Shown one piece after another: positions 17,195 to 26,049 of a DNA stretch of 64,000 nt. The notes below the pieces were generated by a model. That model was not told where the DNA came from. It saw only the letters and a program-made list of their open reading frames with translations, and did no database searches. The DNA is from Syntrophotalea acetylenivorans (GTDB lineage Bacteria > Desulfobacterota > Desulfuromonadia > Desulfuromonadales > Syntrophotaleaceae), in the NCBI RefSeq assembly GCF_001887775.1, contig NZ_CP015519.1, forward strand, positions 2,666,001-2,730,000, given 5' to 3'. Within the stretch, counting starts at the first letter, position 1. Every line of letters begins with the position of its first letter. A program made the translations under genes and the position numbers.

Positions 17195-18589
17195 ATGAGA
17201 ATATACAGATATGCTTTACTGGTGTTGTTGTCACTGGTCTGGGTGGGTGTCGATCCGGGTTTTCTGGGGGCGGCCACTACGCCTGACTTTGTGACTCTGT
17301 CCGAACAACTCAAACCGGCGGTGGTTAACATCAACACCTCCAAAACCGTACAATCCCGGAGACCGGCCCTGCCGGGGCTGCGGGGACCGCAGAGCGACCT
17401 TTTTGAAGACTTTTTCGAGCATTTTTTTCAGGGGCAGCCAAACCGCTCCCGCCAGCAGCGTTCTCTCGGTTCCGGCTTTATCATCTCTGCCGACGGCTAT
17501 ATTCTGACGAACCACCATGTGGTTAACGACGCTGATGAAATCAAGGTCAAGCTGGCTGACGGGCGGAGTTTTACTGCTGAGCTTCAGGGCGGGGACAGCA
17601 AGCTCGACCTGGCTTTACTGAAGATCGATACCGGTTCTGAAAAGCTGCCGGTAGCGAGTCTCGGTAACAGTGAGTCTCTCAAGGTTGGCGAATGGGTGAT
17701 GGCCATCGGCAATCCCTTTGGCCTGGCTCAGACAGTGACGGTCGGAATTGTATCGGCCAAGGGGCGGGTAATCGGCGCCGGTCCTTACGACGACTTTATT
17801 CAGACCGATGCCTCTATCAATCCCGGCAATTCCGGTGGACCTCTTTTCAATGTTAGGGGTGAGGTGGTCGGCATTAATACAGCCATAGTGGCCGGCGGTC
17901 AGGGAATTGGTTTTGCCATTCCCGTTGATATTGCTAAAGATGTCATTGCCCAGTTGCGTGAAACCGGTCAGGTAGTGCGCGGTTGGCTGGGGGTCATGGT
18001 ACAGGCTATGACCGAAGAGTTGGCGGCTTCTTTCGGCCTGAAGCAAGCCAAAGGGGCGCTGGTGACCGAAGTGGTCAGCGGTTCACCGGCTGAGAAGGCG
18101 GGTGTTTTACGGGGAGACGTGATTTTGTCTGTAAACGGCCGGGTAGTAGATGAACTGAACGATTTACCCAAGCAGGTAGCTGCGTTGCCGGTGGGCGAGT
18201 CGGCCCAGATTACCGTTTTCCGGGATGGCAAAAAACGCCGGCTTGAAGTCATGATTGCCCGTTTGAGCGATGAAACAGAAATTGCTGAAGGGGGTAGTGC
18301 CATAGACGACAAGCTGGGTCTGGGCTTGGTCGACCTGTCTCCGGAGTTGCAGCGTCGCTACCGCCTGGAAGATAGCCGTGGTGCCTTGGTGGCGGCTATC
18401 ACCCCGGGCGGCCCTGGCGCCACGGCAGGACTGCAGGTTGGAGACCTGATCATCGAGGCTGATGGCCGGGTTGTCGTAGATGTAGCCAGTCTGCGCCGGA
18501 TGGCCGCTAAGGTCCCTGCCGGGAAGGTGCTACGGTTGTTGCTGCAGCGGCGCAATCAATTACTATACACGGTCATAAAGGTTCCCTAG
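17195..18589 (+). CDS. HtrA/DegP-family periplasmic serine protease
   Basis: A 464-residue Do-type protease and chaperone with a signal peptide (residues 1-26, ending FLGA). The catalytic triad is His108 in TNHHVV, Asp138 in SKLDLALL and Ser213 in NPGNSGGPL. Two PDZ domains follow (about 275-365 and 380-460). The ATG at 17195 follows GAGGAGG and gives the signal peptide at the N-terminus; an in-frame start at 17132 would bury it. It follows the two-component pair, which suggests but does not prove envelope-stress control. A second HtrA, a lipoprotein, is at 62760. Confidence 0.93.
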   Translation: MRIYRYALLVLLSLVWVGVDPGFLGAATTPDFVTLSEQLKPAVVNINTSKTVQSRRPALPGLRGPQSDLFEDFFEHFFQGQPNRSRQQRSLGSGFIISADGYILTNHHVVNDADEIKVKLADGRSFTAELQGGDSKLDLALLKIDTGSEKLPVASLGNSESLKVGEWVMAIGNPFGLAQTVTVGIVSAKGRVIGAGPYDDFIQTDASINPGNSGGPLFNVRGEVVGINTAIVAGGQGIGFAIPVDIAKDVIAQLRETGQVVRGWLGVMVQAMTEELAASFGLKQAKGALVTEVVSGSPAEKAGVLRGDVILSVNGRVVDELNDLPKQVAALPVGESAQITVFRDGKKRRLEVMIARLSDETEIAEGGSAIDDKLGLGLVDLSPELQRRYRLEDSRGALVAAITPGGPGATAGLQVGDLIIEADGRVVVDVASLRRMAAKVPAGKVLRLLLQRRNQLLYTVIKVP

Positions 18590-18710
18590 GAGGCTGGTGG
18601 GCTTAACGAGCCGAAACGCAAAATGGGCTGGGCGGTCCATGGAATGTCCAACCGTCTCCGAACTGACATAACCCTGTTCGCGGCAGTGTGCTGGCCGCTT
18701 GGCGGTATTT

Positions 18711-19721
18711 ATGAGGTCGGTATTCTATCCGCGCCTGGTCAACGGACCTTTCGGTGACCCTGCGTTGTATATCCATCTGGCCCATCGTGGGCAGGCTCTG
18801 CTCTTTGATTGCGGCGAGTTGCACACGCTGACTGTTCGGGAGTTGCTTAAAGTCCGGGCGGTGTTCATATCCCATTGCCATATCGACCATCTGGTTGGTT
18901 TTGATTCATTGCTGCGGGCTTTTCTTTATCACGACCGGAATCTGCAACTGTTCGGGCCAGCCGGAATCACCGACCAACTGGCCGGACGTCTGGCCAGCTA
19001 TACCTGGAACCTTACCGCTGGCTTCTCCTTTGTGCTCACAATACGGGAATGGCGGGGGGGCCGGCTGGAGGAAACGGTTTTCCGCGCTCAAAACGGTTTT
19101 ACTGCAGAGCCACAACCGGGTCGGGATTGTGCCGACGGGCTGCTTTATGAGACCCCCTTCTGCCATGTGCGGGCGGATCGGCTTGAGCATGGCGACATCA
19201 GTTCTCTGGCTTTTTGCTTAGAGGAACCACTGCATATCGCCATTCATCGCGATGTCCTGGAACGTCGCGGTTTTCTGCCCGGGCCCTGGCTGGCCCGGTT
19301 TAAGGATTTGGTTCTGCAACAGGCATCCGGTACGACCCTGGTGACTGTGCCTCTGGTCGGTGCTGGCACCGAGGAGGTTTTTCTAGCTGAACTGGCCGAG
19401 GAAGTTGCCAGCACGGAGCGGGGCATGAAAGTCTGTTACGTCACCGACGCTTCGCCGACAGGGCCCAATTTGCGTAAGATTGTCGCTTTAGCGACGGATG
19501 CTCACCTGTTGGTCATCGAGGCGGTATTTGCCCACCAAGATCTCCCACGAGCCCGCTTGCGCAACCATTTGACGGCGCGCATCGCCGGTTGTCTCGGGCG
19601 CCTGGCCGGTGCAATGCGGTTACGGGTCTTTCATCATTCGCCCCGTTATCTTGACCGGCCCGAGTTGTTGGCTGCGGAGGCGCACGATGCTTTTACCCGC
19701 GAAACGAAAAAGAGCTCTTGA
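18711..19721 (+). CDS. RNase Z-like MBL-fold hydrolase
   Basis: A 336-residue metallo-beta-lactamase fold protein. The zinc motif is ISHCHIDHLVGFD near residue 54 (HxHxDH), and further ligands appear in VTDASPTGPN and in HHSPRY near the C-terminus. The layout resembles RNase Z/ElaC, but the residues around the motif (SHCHIDH instead of SHLHGDH) and the insertions differ. I would call it an RNase Z-related hydrolase rather than the tRNA 3' processing enzyme. No strong ribosome site is seen; a TTG at 18699 is an alternative start. Confidence 0.75.
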   Translation: MRSVFYPRLVNGPFGDPALYIHLAHRGQALLFDCGELHTLTVRELLKVRAVFISHCHIDHLVGFDSLLRAFLYHDRNLQLFGPAGITDQLAGRLASYTWNLTAGFSFVLTIREWRGGRLEETVFRAQNGFTAEPQPGRDCADGLLYETPFCHVRADRLEHGDISSLAFCLEEPLHIAIHRDVLERRGFLPGPWLARFKDLVLQQASGTTLVTVPLVGAGTEEVFLAELAEEVASTERGMKVCYVTDASPTGPNLRKIVALATDAHLLVIEAVFAHQDLPRARLRNHLTARIAGCLGRLAGAMRLRVFHHSPRYLDRPELLAAEAHDAFTRETKKSS

Positions 19722-19755
19722 ACGCAGGCAAGGATGTTACCAAATTTGTTTCCGG

Positions 19756-19797
19756 CTAAAGGGTTGTACTGTGCGAATGCACAGTGCAACCCTTTAG
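19756..19797. repeat. 42-base inverted repeat between hydrolase and kinase genes
   Basis: CTAAAGGGTTG-T-ACTGTGC, a 4-base loop GAAT, then GCACAGT-G-CAACCCTTTAG: 18 paired bases with one mismatch. No T-run follows, so it is not a typical terminator. It ends 22 bases before the kinase start and could control translation or bind a regulator. Confidence 0.75.
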
Positions 19798-19819
19798 CTT
19801 CTGTGATACTTTCCGGCTT

Positions 19820-21223
19820 ATGCGCATTGCTCTCAAACACCAGATTCTGATGGCCCCGGCAGCGGTTCTGCTGCTGATGACCCTGTTGCTATGTTTTCTG
19901 CAATATACCTATTGGGAACTTTCTCAAAAAAGGGAACAGCTGCAGAAAACGGGCACCATCATTCTTTCTCTGACCCAGGCCAACATGGCAGCACAACGCA
20001 TGTTCGACCTGGCTCGGCAGCATGAACTGCGAGTAAGAGAATTTCTGATAGACGATCAACAGATTCAGGAACTGCTCGATCGACTGGAGGAGATGCATGC
20101 CCATCTTACTCTGGCAGTGCAGCGCATCATACCGCTGATGGACCTTGAACAGGCCAAGGTCGATGAATTATTGAAAACGGTAGATCAGCTGAATCCCCGC
20201 CTTGGCCTCGATCTTACCCAGTTCCTGTCGGGTATGGCTCAACTGCAGCCACAATTGGCCGCTCTGTCGAGTGTAACCCAGCAGATGAAAGAAGCTTCAC
20301 AGCCCATTACGAGCAAGGATATCGACAAGCTTGTGGATCGGGCGGCGCTGGTTTCAGTTATTGCCCTTGGTGCAGCTATTCCCATCGGTATTCTGCTGTC
20401 TCTCTACTTTTCCCGCCATATCCTACGGCGGGTGCAGCGGCTGTCCGATACCGCCGGCAGTATCGTGCGTGGCGACTTGACCCCGCCGGCAGCTCCTGAG
20501 GTGGTGCGCGATGAATTGGACGATTTGGCCCTGTCCATCAACCGCATGACCGAGCAGTTAATTCGCGTGGTCGGTACCGAGAAGCTTCTGGAAGGCGCCG
20601 AGGAAGAGCGGCGGCGTATCGCCATGGATATTCACGATCAGACCCTTTCCGACCTGTCCTCTATTTTGAGGGGTATGCAGGTACTGCAAAAACAAGAGAC
20701 TTGTCGTGACCAGGCTGAAGTATTGGAAGTCGAGCTTAAGGGAACCATCGCCGATCTGCGTCATTTGATGGATAACCTGCATCCCCAGACCCTCGACATT
20801 CTTGGGCTCGGTGCGGCTCTGCAGTCCCACCTGGAACGCTATATCGGCAAGGGGGATGTGCCCGAATATCACCTGTATATCTCCCCCGAAGTCGATACTG
20901 CCGGGCTGCCGAGGTTGACCAAGCTGACCCTCTACCGCATCGCCGTTGAGGCGATTCACAACGTTATCAAGCATGCACGAGCCAGCCGCTACGAGGTAAA
21001 CCTCGATCTTCGGGGCGATCAGGTAGTGCTGTCGGTGGAAGACAACGGTGTCGGTTTCGATACCCAACAGGTCACTCTGGGGGGAGGACGGGGACTCAAT
21101 AACATTCGCGAGCGGTCCCGTGCTATCGGCGGTCAGGTCGCCTGGAGTCCGTCGCGTTTTTCTACAGGCACTCGCTTTGAGCTGACCTTGGCCGTGCCGG
21201 CCGCAGGAGGAGAGAGAGCATGA
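19820..21223 (+). CDS. NarX-like sensor histidine kinase (HisKA_3)
   Basis: A 467-residue membrane kinase. Helix 1 is at about 10-30 and helix 2 at about 175-200, with a helical periplasmic domain between them. HAMP covers about 200-255. The dimerisation/phospho-acceptor motif EEERRRIAMDIHDQTLSDLS has the acceptor His near residue 272. The HATPase domain has EAIHNVIKHARAS and VEDNGVGFD. The ATG at 19820 has only a weak ribosome site; an upstream GTG would add 12 residues encoded by the inverted repeat. It overlaps its regulator by 4 bases. Confidence 0.9.
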   Translation: MRIALKHQILMAPAAVLLLMTLLLCFLQYTYWELSQKREQLQKTGTIILSLTQANMAAQRMFDLARQHELRVREFLIDDQQIQELLDRLEEMHAHLTLAVQRIIPLMDLEQAKVDELLKTVDQLNPRLGLDLTQFLSGMAQLQPQLAALSSVTQQMKEASQPITSKDIDKLVDRAALVSVIALGAAIPIGILLSLYFSRHILRRVQRLSDTAGSIVRGDLTPPAAPEVVRDELDDLALSINRMTEQLIRVVGTEKLLEGAEEERRRIAMDIHDQTLSDLSSILRGMQVLQKQETCRDQAEVLEVELKGTIADLRHLMDNLHPQTLDILGLGAALQSHLERYIGKGDVPEYHLYISPEVDTAGLPRLTKLTLYRIAVEAIHNVIKHARASRYEVNLDLRGDQVVLSVEDNGVGFDTQQVTLGGGRGLNNIRERSRAIGGQVAWSPSRFSTGTRFELTLAVPAAGGERA

Positions 21224-21972
21224 CCGAACCGGTGCAAATCCTGATTGTGGAAGATAATCCGCGGGATGCGGAATTTTTGGAACAGCTGGTTAAGTCTTGG
21301 GATACCCCCTGCCAGATTAACCGGGCCCATAACGGTCTGGTCGCTCTGAAGATGGCTTTGGAGAGCGAACAGCCGCTGGTTATCAGCGATATTCAGATGC
21401 CGGAGATGAATGGCATTGAGTTTGCCCGCAATCTGTGGCAACACAAACCCGAAGCGCGCATCGTTTTCTGGAGTCAGTTTAAAGACGAGATGTATGTGCG
21501 TACCCTGTCCCGTATCGTGCCCCCCGAGACGGTCTACGGCTATATCCTCAAGTCCAACACCCATGAACGCATCGGCTCGGCGGTTCGTACAGTCCTTCTT
21601 GAAGAGCAGTGCTGGATCGACCCCGAGGTGCGCAAAGTACAGGGGCGGGCCGGTCATAGTCAGACAGCTCTGTCCGATATCGAATTCGAGGCGCTGCTTG
21701 ATATTTCTCTTGGCTTGACCGACAACCTTATCGCCCAGCGTCGTTACTTGTCCCGTCGGGGAGTGCAGAGTCGCCTCAATTCTCTGTACAGCAAGCTTGG
21801 CATCGATCAGGAACAGTTCCATAGCGACAAGTTCGGCGATGCCTTCAACTTGCGTAACCGGGCGGTGGCCCTGGCCCTGCGCCGCGGGCTGATTAATGCC
21901 TTTGAGCTGGAAAATGAAGAGGGCGAGTTTCAAGCCTGGCTGAAGCGTTACAAGTCCGGCCAGGGGTTGTAA
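21220..21972 (+). CDS. Response regulator with divergent LuxR-type output domain
   Basis: A 250-residue regulator. The receiver domain (1-125) opens ILIVEDNPRDAEFLEQL and has its phospho-acceptor Asp57 in VISDIQMPEMNG. The C-terminal part (about 150-205) reads like a diverged LuxR helix-turn-helix: LSDIEFEALLDISLGLTDNLIAQRRYLSRRGVQS keeps the spacing, but the usual KEIA core is lost. A longer acidic/basic tail follows. It overlaps its kinase by 4 bases and precedes the lactate genes, which it may control; that is inference. Confidence 0.8.
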   Translation: MTEPVQILIVEDNPRDAEFLEQLVKSWDTPCQINRAHNGLVALKMALESEQPLVISDIQMPEMNGIEFARNLWQHKPEARIVFWSQFKDEMYVRTLSRIVPPETVYGYILKSNTHERIGSAVRTVLLEEQCWIDPEVRKVQGRAGHSQTALSDIEFEALLDISLGLTDNLIAQRRYLSRRGVQSRLNSLYSKLGIDQEQFHSDKFGDAFNLRNRAVALALRRGLINAFELENEEGEFQAWLKRYKSGQGL

Positions 21973-22066
21973 TCGGCAGCCTGGGAAATTTTTGACAAGA
22001 GACCGTTTTCGGGCGCTACTGTCGTGCCGAGGCGGTCTTTTCTGTTGGTGTTTTGCAGGGAGCGAA

Positions 22067-22621
22067 ATGGAAACTCTCGAACGTTTTATCACTGCTGCTG
22101 ACCGGGTCGGAGCCCGGGTGGTGCGCTGCCTTGACCGGACTGCTTTGGTCGATTATATCGCTCGCCATGCCGAAGGTCCGGTTCTGCTGCCGGACTTTGC
22201 TTCTGGCCGGCGCTTAGGGTTGGCCGAAGCACTCCGCCAATCTGGTTGCGAGGTGTTGACGGAGCATTTTCGCGCCGGTGCGGCCCGGGCCAGTGCCGGA
22301 GTAACCGGGGCCAATTTTGCCCTGGCCGATACCGGCACGGTGGTCCTCGACAGCACTGACGAAGCGCTGCGTCTTGCCAGTACCCTGCCTCAACGCCATT
22401 TCGTGATTCTCGACCCCCGCAAAATTCTGCCTGACGGCCTGGCTGCAGTGGGGCCATTGCGGGCACTGCAGAGACGCCGGAGCCCAGATTTCATCGCCTT
22501 TATTACCGGTCCGAGCCGCACCGCCGATATCGAGCGGGTGTTGACCATCGGTGTGCATGGCCCTGCAGAATTACACATTCTGCTGTTGGAAGGGGTCTCC
22601 GAAGATCCCCTGGAAAGCTGA
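22067..22621 (+). CDS. lutC: LutC/YkgG-family LUD-domain protein (lactate oxidation)
   Basis: A 184-residue LUD-domain protein, the third subunit of the L-lactate oxidising LutABC complex. The family features GVTGANFALADTGTVVLDS near residues 80-98 and FIAFITGPSRTADIERVLTIGVHGPAELHILL near the end are clear. The ATG at 22067 follows CAGGGAGCG. A TTGACA at 21992 may be the -35 of its promoter, but no good -10 is seen. It is followed 13 bases later by the fused LutB-LutA gene. Confidence 0.88.
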   Translation: METLERFITAADRVGARVVRCLDRTALVDYIARHAEGPVLLPDFASGRRLGLAEALRQSGCEVLTEHFRAGAARASAGVTGANFALADTGTVVLDSTDEALRLASTLPQRHFVILDPRKILPDGLAAVGPLRALQRRRSPDFIAFITGPSRTADIERVLTIGVHGPAELHILLLEGVSEDPLES

Positions 22622-22634
22622 TGAGGTCTTTTCT

Positions 22635-24794
22635 ATGAGCCGTCAACGCAGTCGTGATTATCGAGCTCGCATCGATGTCGCCCTGGGTGCCACCCGCCAG
22701 CAGGACGCTCTGCACCGTTTTGGCGACGCCTATCTGGAAGCTCGCGAGCAGGCCATGGCCGACCTTGATTTTGAGGCTCAGCGTGAGGCGATTGCCAAAC
22801 TCAAGGATGAAGTGGGTCTTCATCGCCGGCAGTATCTCGATCAGTTCATTGAGCTAGCCGAAAAGGCCGGCGCTCACGTGTTCCAAGCCGCCGATGCGTC
22901 GGTCGCCAACGACTATATCGTTGAGTTGGCCCGCCGTCGTGGCGCCAAGCTGGCAGTGAAGAGTAAGAGCATGGCCAGTGAAGAAGTCGGACTCAATCAG
23001 GCCCTGCGCGAAGCAGGCGTCGAAGCCCTGGAGACCGATCTTGGCGAGTGGATTGTACAGCTCGCCGGTCAGCGGCCGAGCCATATGGTGATGCCGGCTA
23101 TTCATATGTTCCGCGATGAGGTAGCGGCCCTGTTCGGCCAGGTAACTGGTCAGGCGGAGCCTGCTGATATCGAACACCTGGTGGCTGTGGCTCGGCAGCA
23201 ATTGCGGGATAAATTTTTGCAAGCCGATATGGGCATCAGTGGTGCCAATCTGGCGGTTGCTGAAACTGGGTCTCTGGCGTTGGTGACCAACGAGGGCAAT
23301 GCCCGGTTGGTCGCGACTTTGCCGCCAGTGCATGTGGTGCTGGTCGGCATCGACAAGTTGGTGCCCACCCTTGAGGATGCCATGCGTGTTTTGCAGGTTC
23401 TGCCCCGCAGTGCTACAGCTCAAGCTCTGACCTCCTACGTCAGTTGGATTCGTGGCCCGGTGCCTCAGGAAGGGGCAGCCAAGGAGCTGCACATCGTGTT
23501 GCTCGATAATGGACGCAGCGCCTTGGGCGAGGCTGCCGATTGCAAGGATGCTTTGCGTTGTCTCCGCTGCGGTGCCTGTGCCAACGTGTGTCCCGTGTAC
23601 CAGACCATCGGCGGTCATGTCTTTGGTCGCACCTATGTCGGCGCTATCGGAGTTGTGTTAACGGCCTTTTTCGAGGGTTTGGAGCCGGCTGCTGAACTGG
23701 TGAAGGCTTGTATCGGATGCCGAGCTTGTGCCGCAATCTGTCCCGCCAAAATTGACCTGGAAGAAATCATTCTAAAGCTGCGCCGCCGCATCGGTGATCA
23801 GGAAGGCCTCGGCCTCGGCAAGTCTCTGCTCTTTCGCAAGGTGTTGCGCAACCGGCGGTTGTTTCATACGCTCTTGCGCAGCGCGGCTCGTTTGCAAAAG
23901 CCGCTCACGGGAAACCGGGGCAGTATTCGTCATCTGCCTTTGCACTTCTCTTCCCTCACCGAGTGGAGAACCCTGCCGGCCATTGCCGACAAGCCCTTGC
24001 GTGATCTTATGCCTGCGGTAGACGAGCAGCTTCAAGCCCCCCGCCTGCGGGTTGCTCTCTTCGCCGGCTGTGCCACCGACTTTGTGCATCCGCAAATCGG
24101 CCTCTCCCTTGTCGCTGTTCTTAACCGCTGCAATATTGCCGTGACACTGCCTCAAGGCCAATCTTGCTGTGGAATCCCAGCGCTCTACAGCGGCGACAGG
24201 CAGACGGCCATGGAGTTGGCTCGGCAGAATGTTCGGGAGTTGCTGGCCGATGATCCCGATGCGGTAATTACTACCTGCCCGACCTGTACCGCGGCCCTTA
24301 AACAGCATTTTGTCGAATTGTTGCAAGACGATGGGGATTATGCCGAGGCGGCCCGGCGACTGGCGGCCATCACTTTCGATGCGGCGGCCTTTGTTGCAGA
24401 GCAACAGTCGGATTTGTCAGCGGCGGACAATCGAGGTGTCGTGACCTATCACGATTCTTGTCACCTCAAGCGCGGGTGCGGCGTCTGGCAGGAGCCGCGG
24501 CAGTTGTTGGCCAGGGCTGGCTGGCAGTTGGTGGAGATGGAGCGGGCCGATCGTTGTTGTGGTTTTGGCGGCAGCTATTCCTTTGCCAGTCATCCGGAAA
24601 TTAGTCGTGAAATTACCAAGGACAAGATCAATTCCATTTTACGCAGCGGCGCCGATGTGGTGGCTGTTGACTGCCCCGGTTGCCTGATTATGCTACGGGG
24701 GGCCCTGGAAAAACGCGGTTTGCCGCAACGGGTAGCTCATACTATGGAGTTGCTCAGCGAGGCTTCGGACACAGGGAGTGATGGGGACGAGTGA
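22635..24794 (+). CDS. Fused LutB-LutA iron-sulfur protein of L-lactate oxidation
   Basis: A 719-residue fusion. Residues 1 to about 300 are a LUD domain as in LutB. Two 4Fe-4S motifs follow: CLRCGACANVCPVY near 308 and CIGCRACAAICP near 359. The last 300 residues carry two cysteine-rich CCG repeats as in LutA/LldE/GlpC: SCCGIPALYSGD near 510 and RCCGFGGSYSF near 640. LutA and LutB are separate in Bacillus and Shewanella. With LutC it should oxidise L-lactate to pyruvate, passing electrons to quinone or another carrier. The ATG at 22635 was chosen over an upstream GTG inside lutC. No lactate permease is adjacent. Confidence 0.88.
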   Translation: MSRQRSRDYRARIDVALGATRQQDALHRFGDAYLEAREQAMADLDFEAQREAIAKLKDEVGLHRRQYLDQFIELAEKAGAHVFQAADASVANDYIVELARRRGAKLAVKSKSMASEEVGLNQALREAGVEALETDLGEWIVQLAGQRPSHMVMPAIHMFRDEVAALFGQVTGQAEPADIEHLVAVARQQLRDKFLQADMGISGANLAVAETGSLALVTNEGNARLVATLPPVHVVLVGIDKLVPTLEDAMRVLQVLPRSATAQALTSYVSWIRGPVPQEGAAKELHIVLLDNGRSALGEAADCKDALRCLRCGACANVCPVYQTIGGHVFGRTYVGAIGVVLTAFFEGLEPAAELVKACIGCRACAAICPAKIDLEEIILKLRRRIGDQEGLGLGKSLLFRKVLRNRRLFHTLLRSAARLQKPLTGNRGSIRHLPLHFSSLTEWRTLPAIADKPLRDLMPAVDEQLQAPRLRVALFAGCATDFVHPQIGLSLVAVLNRCNIAVTLPQGQSCCGIPALYSGDRQTAMELARQNVRELLADDPDAVITTCPTCTAALKQHFVELLQDDGDYAEAARRLAAITFDAAAFVAEQQSDLSAADNRGVVTYHDSCHLKRGCGVWQEPRQLLARAGWQLVEMERADRCCGFGGSYSFASHPEISREITKDKINSILRSGADVVAVDCPGCLIMLRGALEKRGLPQRVAHTMELLSEASDTGSDGDE

Positions 24795-24919
24795 CGGGAT
24801 GAGTTGTCCACTGCTTTCGCTTGTGAACCTGCGGAGCTTGTCGAGAGTTTTGGGTGTTTGATTGCAGTTATTCCGGGTGTTTACAGGGATTGCTTGTGGC
24901 TTGGAAGGGGAGAACTCTG

Positions 24920-24951
24920 GGTTATCAAGGTTTTCCACAGGTCTATCCACA
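24920..24951 (+). other. Cluster of DnaA-box-like sequences
   Basis: TTTTCCACA (24931-24939) and CTATCCACA (24943-24951) each differ from TTATCCACA by one base, and GGTTATCAA lies at 24920. They are in the 209-base gap after the lactate genes. No dnaA, dnaN or AT-rich unwinding element is near, so I do not call an origin. Confidence 0.35.
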
Positions 24952-25003
24952 GGGCACGGGGCAATCCGTAACGGCTTATCGGGTCTTTTGATTAGGAGAC
25001 AAT

Positions 25004-25465
25004 GTGGGCATAATTAGTGGGTTGGGGGTGTTGGCAGCCGGTTTAGCTTGGATACGATGTCGCCGTAAGCCTAATGCAGCACCTGGCGTTACCTTTGATG
25101 ATAAAACAGATCACTTACAGATAGAGGAGGAGGTCATGGCTGAACGGCCCTATTGCGGTCCTGACGGTAGCCAGATTGTCGACCAGATTGCAGAAGAGTT
25201 AATAGAGGATCCGCAACTTCGCCAGCGCTGGATCGAATTTGACCAGCAGTTTCTTGAGCAGTGTGTCATGGGGGGGGGACAGGGTCTGGTCTTTAATCGT
25301 GAAGGCGTTATCGCTCTTGGTACAGTCGATGAGGACCTGCTGCGTTTGGGTATAAAAATTTATAATGCGGCGAGCCGAGAGGCGGTGCGCCAGCGTTCGA
25401 CCCGCTATCGAGTTCTTAACCTGCTGGCCATGATCCATCATATGGCATTGCGAGCCTGTCAGTAA
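25004..25465 (+). CDS. Hypothetical protein with optional N-terminal membrane anchor
   Basis: 153 residues from a GTG at 25004 preceded by TTAGGAGAC. The first 18 residues (MGIISGLGVLAAGLAWIR) form one hydrophobic helix followed by Arg/Lys, a likely inner-membrane anchor. The rest is soluble and helical, with no recognised domain (IVDQIAEELIEDPQLRQRW, LLNLLAMIHHMAL). An internal ATG at 25136 has an even stronger ribosome site, GAGGAGGAGG, and would give a 109-residue soluble form. A very stable terminator follows. Confidence 0.65.
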   Translation: MGIISGLGVLAAGLAWIRCRRKPNAAPGVTFDDKTDHLQIEEEVMAERPYCGPDGSQIVDQIAEELIEDPQLRQRWIEFDQQFLEQCVMGGGQGLVFNREGVIALGTVDEDLLRLGIKIYNAASREAVRQRSTRYRVLNLLAMIHHMALRACQ

Positions 25466-25552
25466 TTACAGGCTTCCGATCTTTCCCGTTTAGTCCTTCT
25501 TGCACCTGCTCACTCAGTAAATCCCCAGCGATCACACTGTGAAAACAAACAG

Positions 25553-25601
25553 AGTCCGGAAGTAACACACCAGTTTAGTGTGTTACTTCCGGACTTTTTT
25601 T
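25553..25601 (+). terminator. Very strong rho-independent terminator
   Basis: Perfect 18-bp stem (AGTCCGGAAGTAACACAC and its complement) around a 7-base loop, followed by a run of T. It closes the preceding transcription unit before the cys operon. Confidence 0.92.
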
Positions 25602-25733
25602 GTGTCTATACTTTCTGCGGTTCAAATAAAGGCAAGCATAGTAAAGCTAAAAATATTAGCTAGTTGCGTTACTTTCTTTTAAAAGCACGGTTATCTGCCG
25701 TGGAAACGCAGGGGCTTTTCTGTGATTTTATTC

Positions 25734-25763
25734 TTGACAGAATCCGTGTGTATAAAATAGGAT
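25734..25763 (+). promoter_or_regulatory. Sigma70-type promoter of the sulfate assimilation operon
   Basis: -35 TTGACA (25734-25739), 18-base spacer, -10 TAGGAT (25758-25763), about 46 bases before the DUF2061 start. The 130 bases upstream are AT-rich and hold a small palindrome GCTAAaaataTTAGC near 25649, a possible regulator site. Confidence 0.65.
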
Positions 25764-25808
25764 CCTTTGGAAATAAACAAGTAAAACGATGTGGTTTAGG
25801 AGTGAGCG

Positions 25809-26033
25809 ATGGAGTCGACACGGCGCAGTATTGTTAAAGCACTTTCCTGGAGGGTGCTGGCTACGGCCATTACCACGGGCCTTATTTATGTCGTTACCGG
25901 CGAGGGCGAGTTTGCCGCCAGTATCGGTTTGGCGGATACCCTGTGCAAGTTGTTCATCTACTTTGGCCACGAGCGGATATGGAACCGCATCCCCTTCGGC
26001 CGACCGGAGCGGGAACCGGAATATTTCATCTGA
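25809..26033 (+). CDS. DUF2061 small membrane protein
   Basis: A 74-residue protein. Two hydrophobic stretches (VLATAITTGLIYVV and ASIGLADTLCKLFIYF) flank a short turn, and it ends with the family's HERIWNRIPFG signature. DUF2061 proteins often lie at the head of sulfate assimilation operons; their role is not known to me. The ribosome site TTTAGGAG precedes the ATG. Confidence 0.88.
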   Translation: MESTRRSIVKALSWRVLATAITTGLIYVVTGEGEFAASIGLADTLCKLFIYFGHERIWNRIPFGRPEREPEYFI

Positions 26034-26049
26034 CCTGACGGAGGAAAAA

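Noticed and set aside
24795-25003. Replication origin at the DnaA-box-like cluster
   Set aside because: No dnaA/dnaN neighbours, no AT-rich unwinding region and only two near-consensus boxes.
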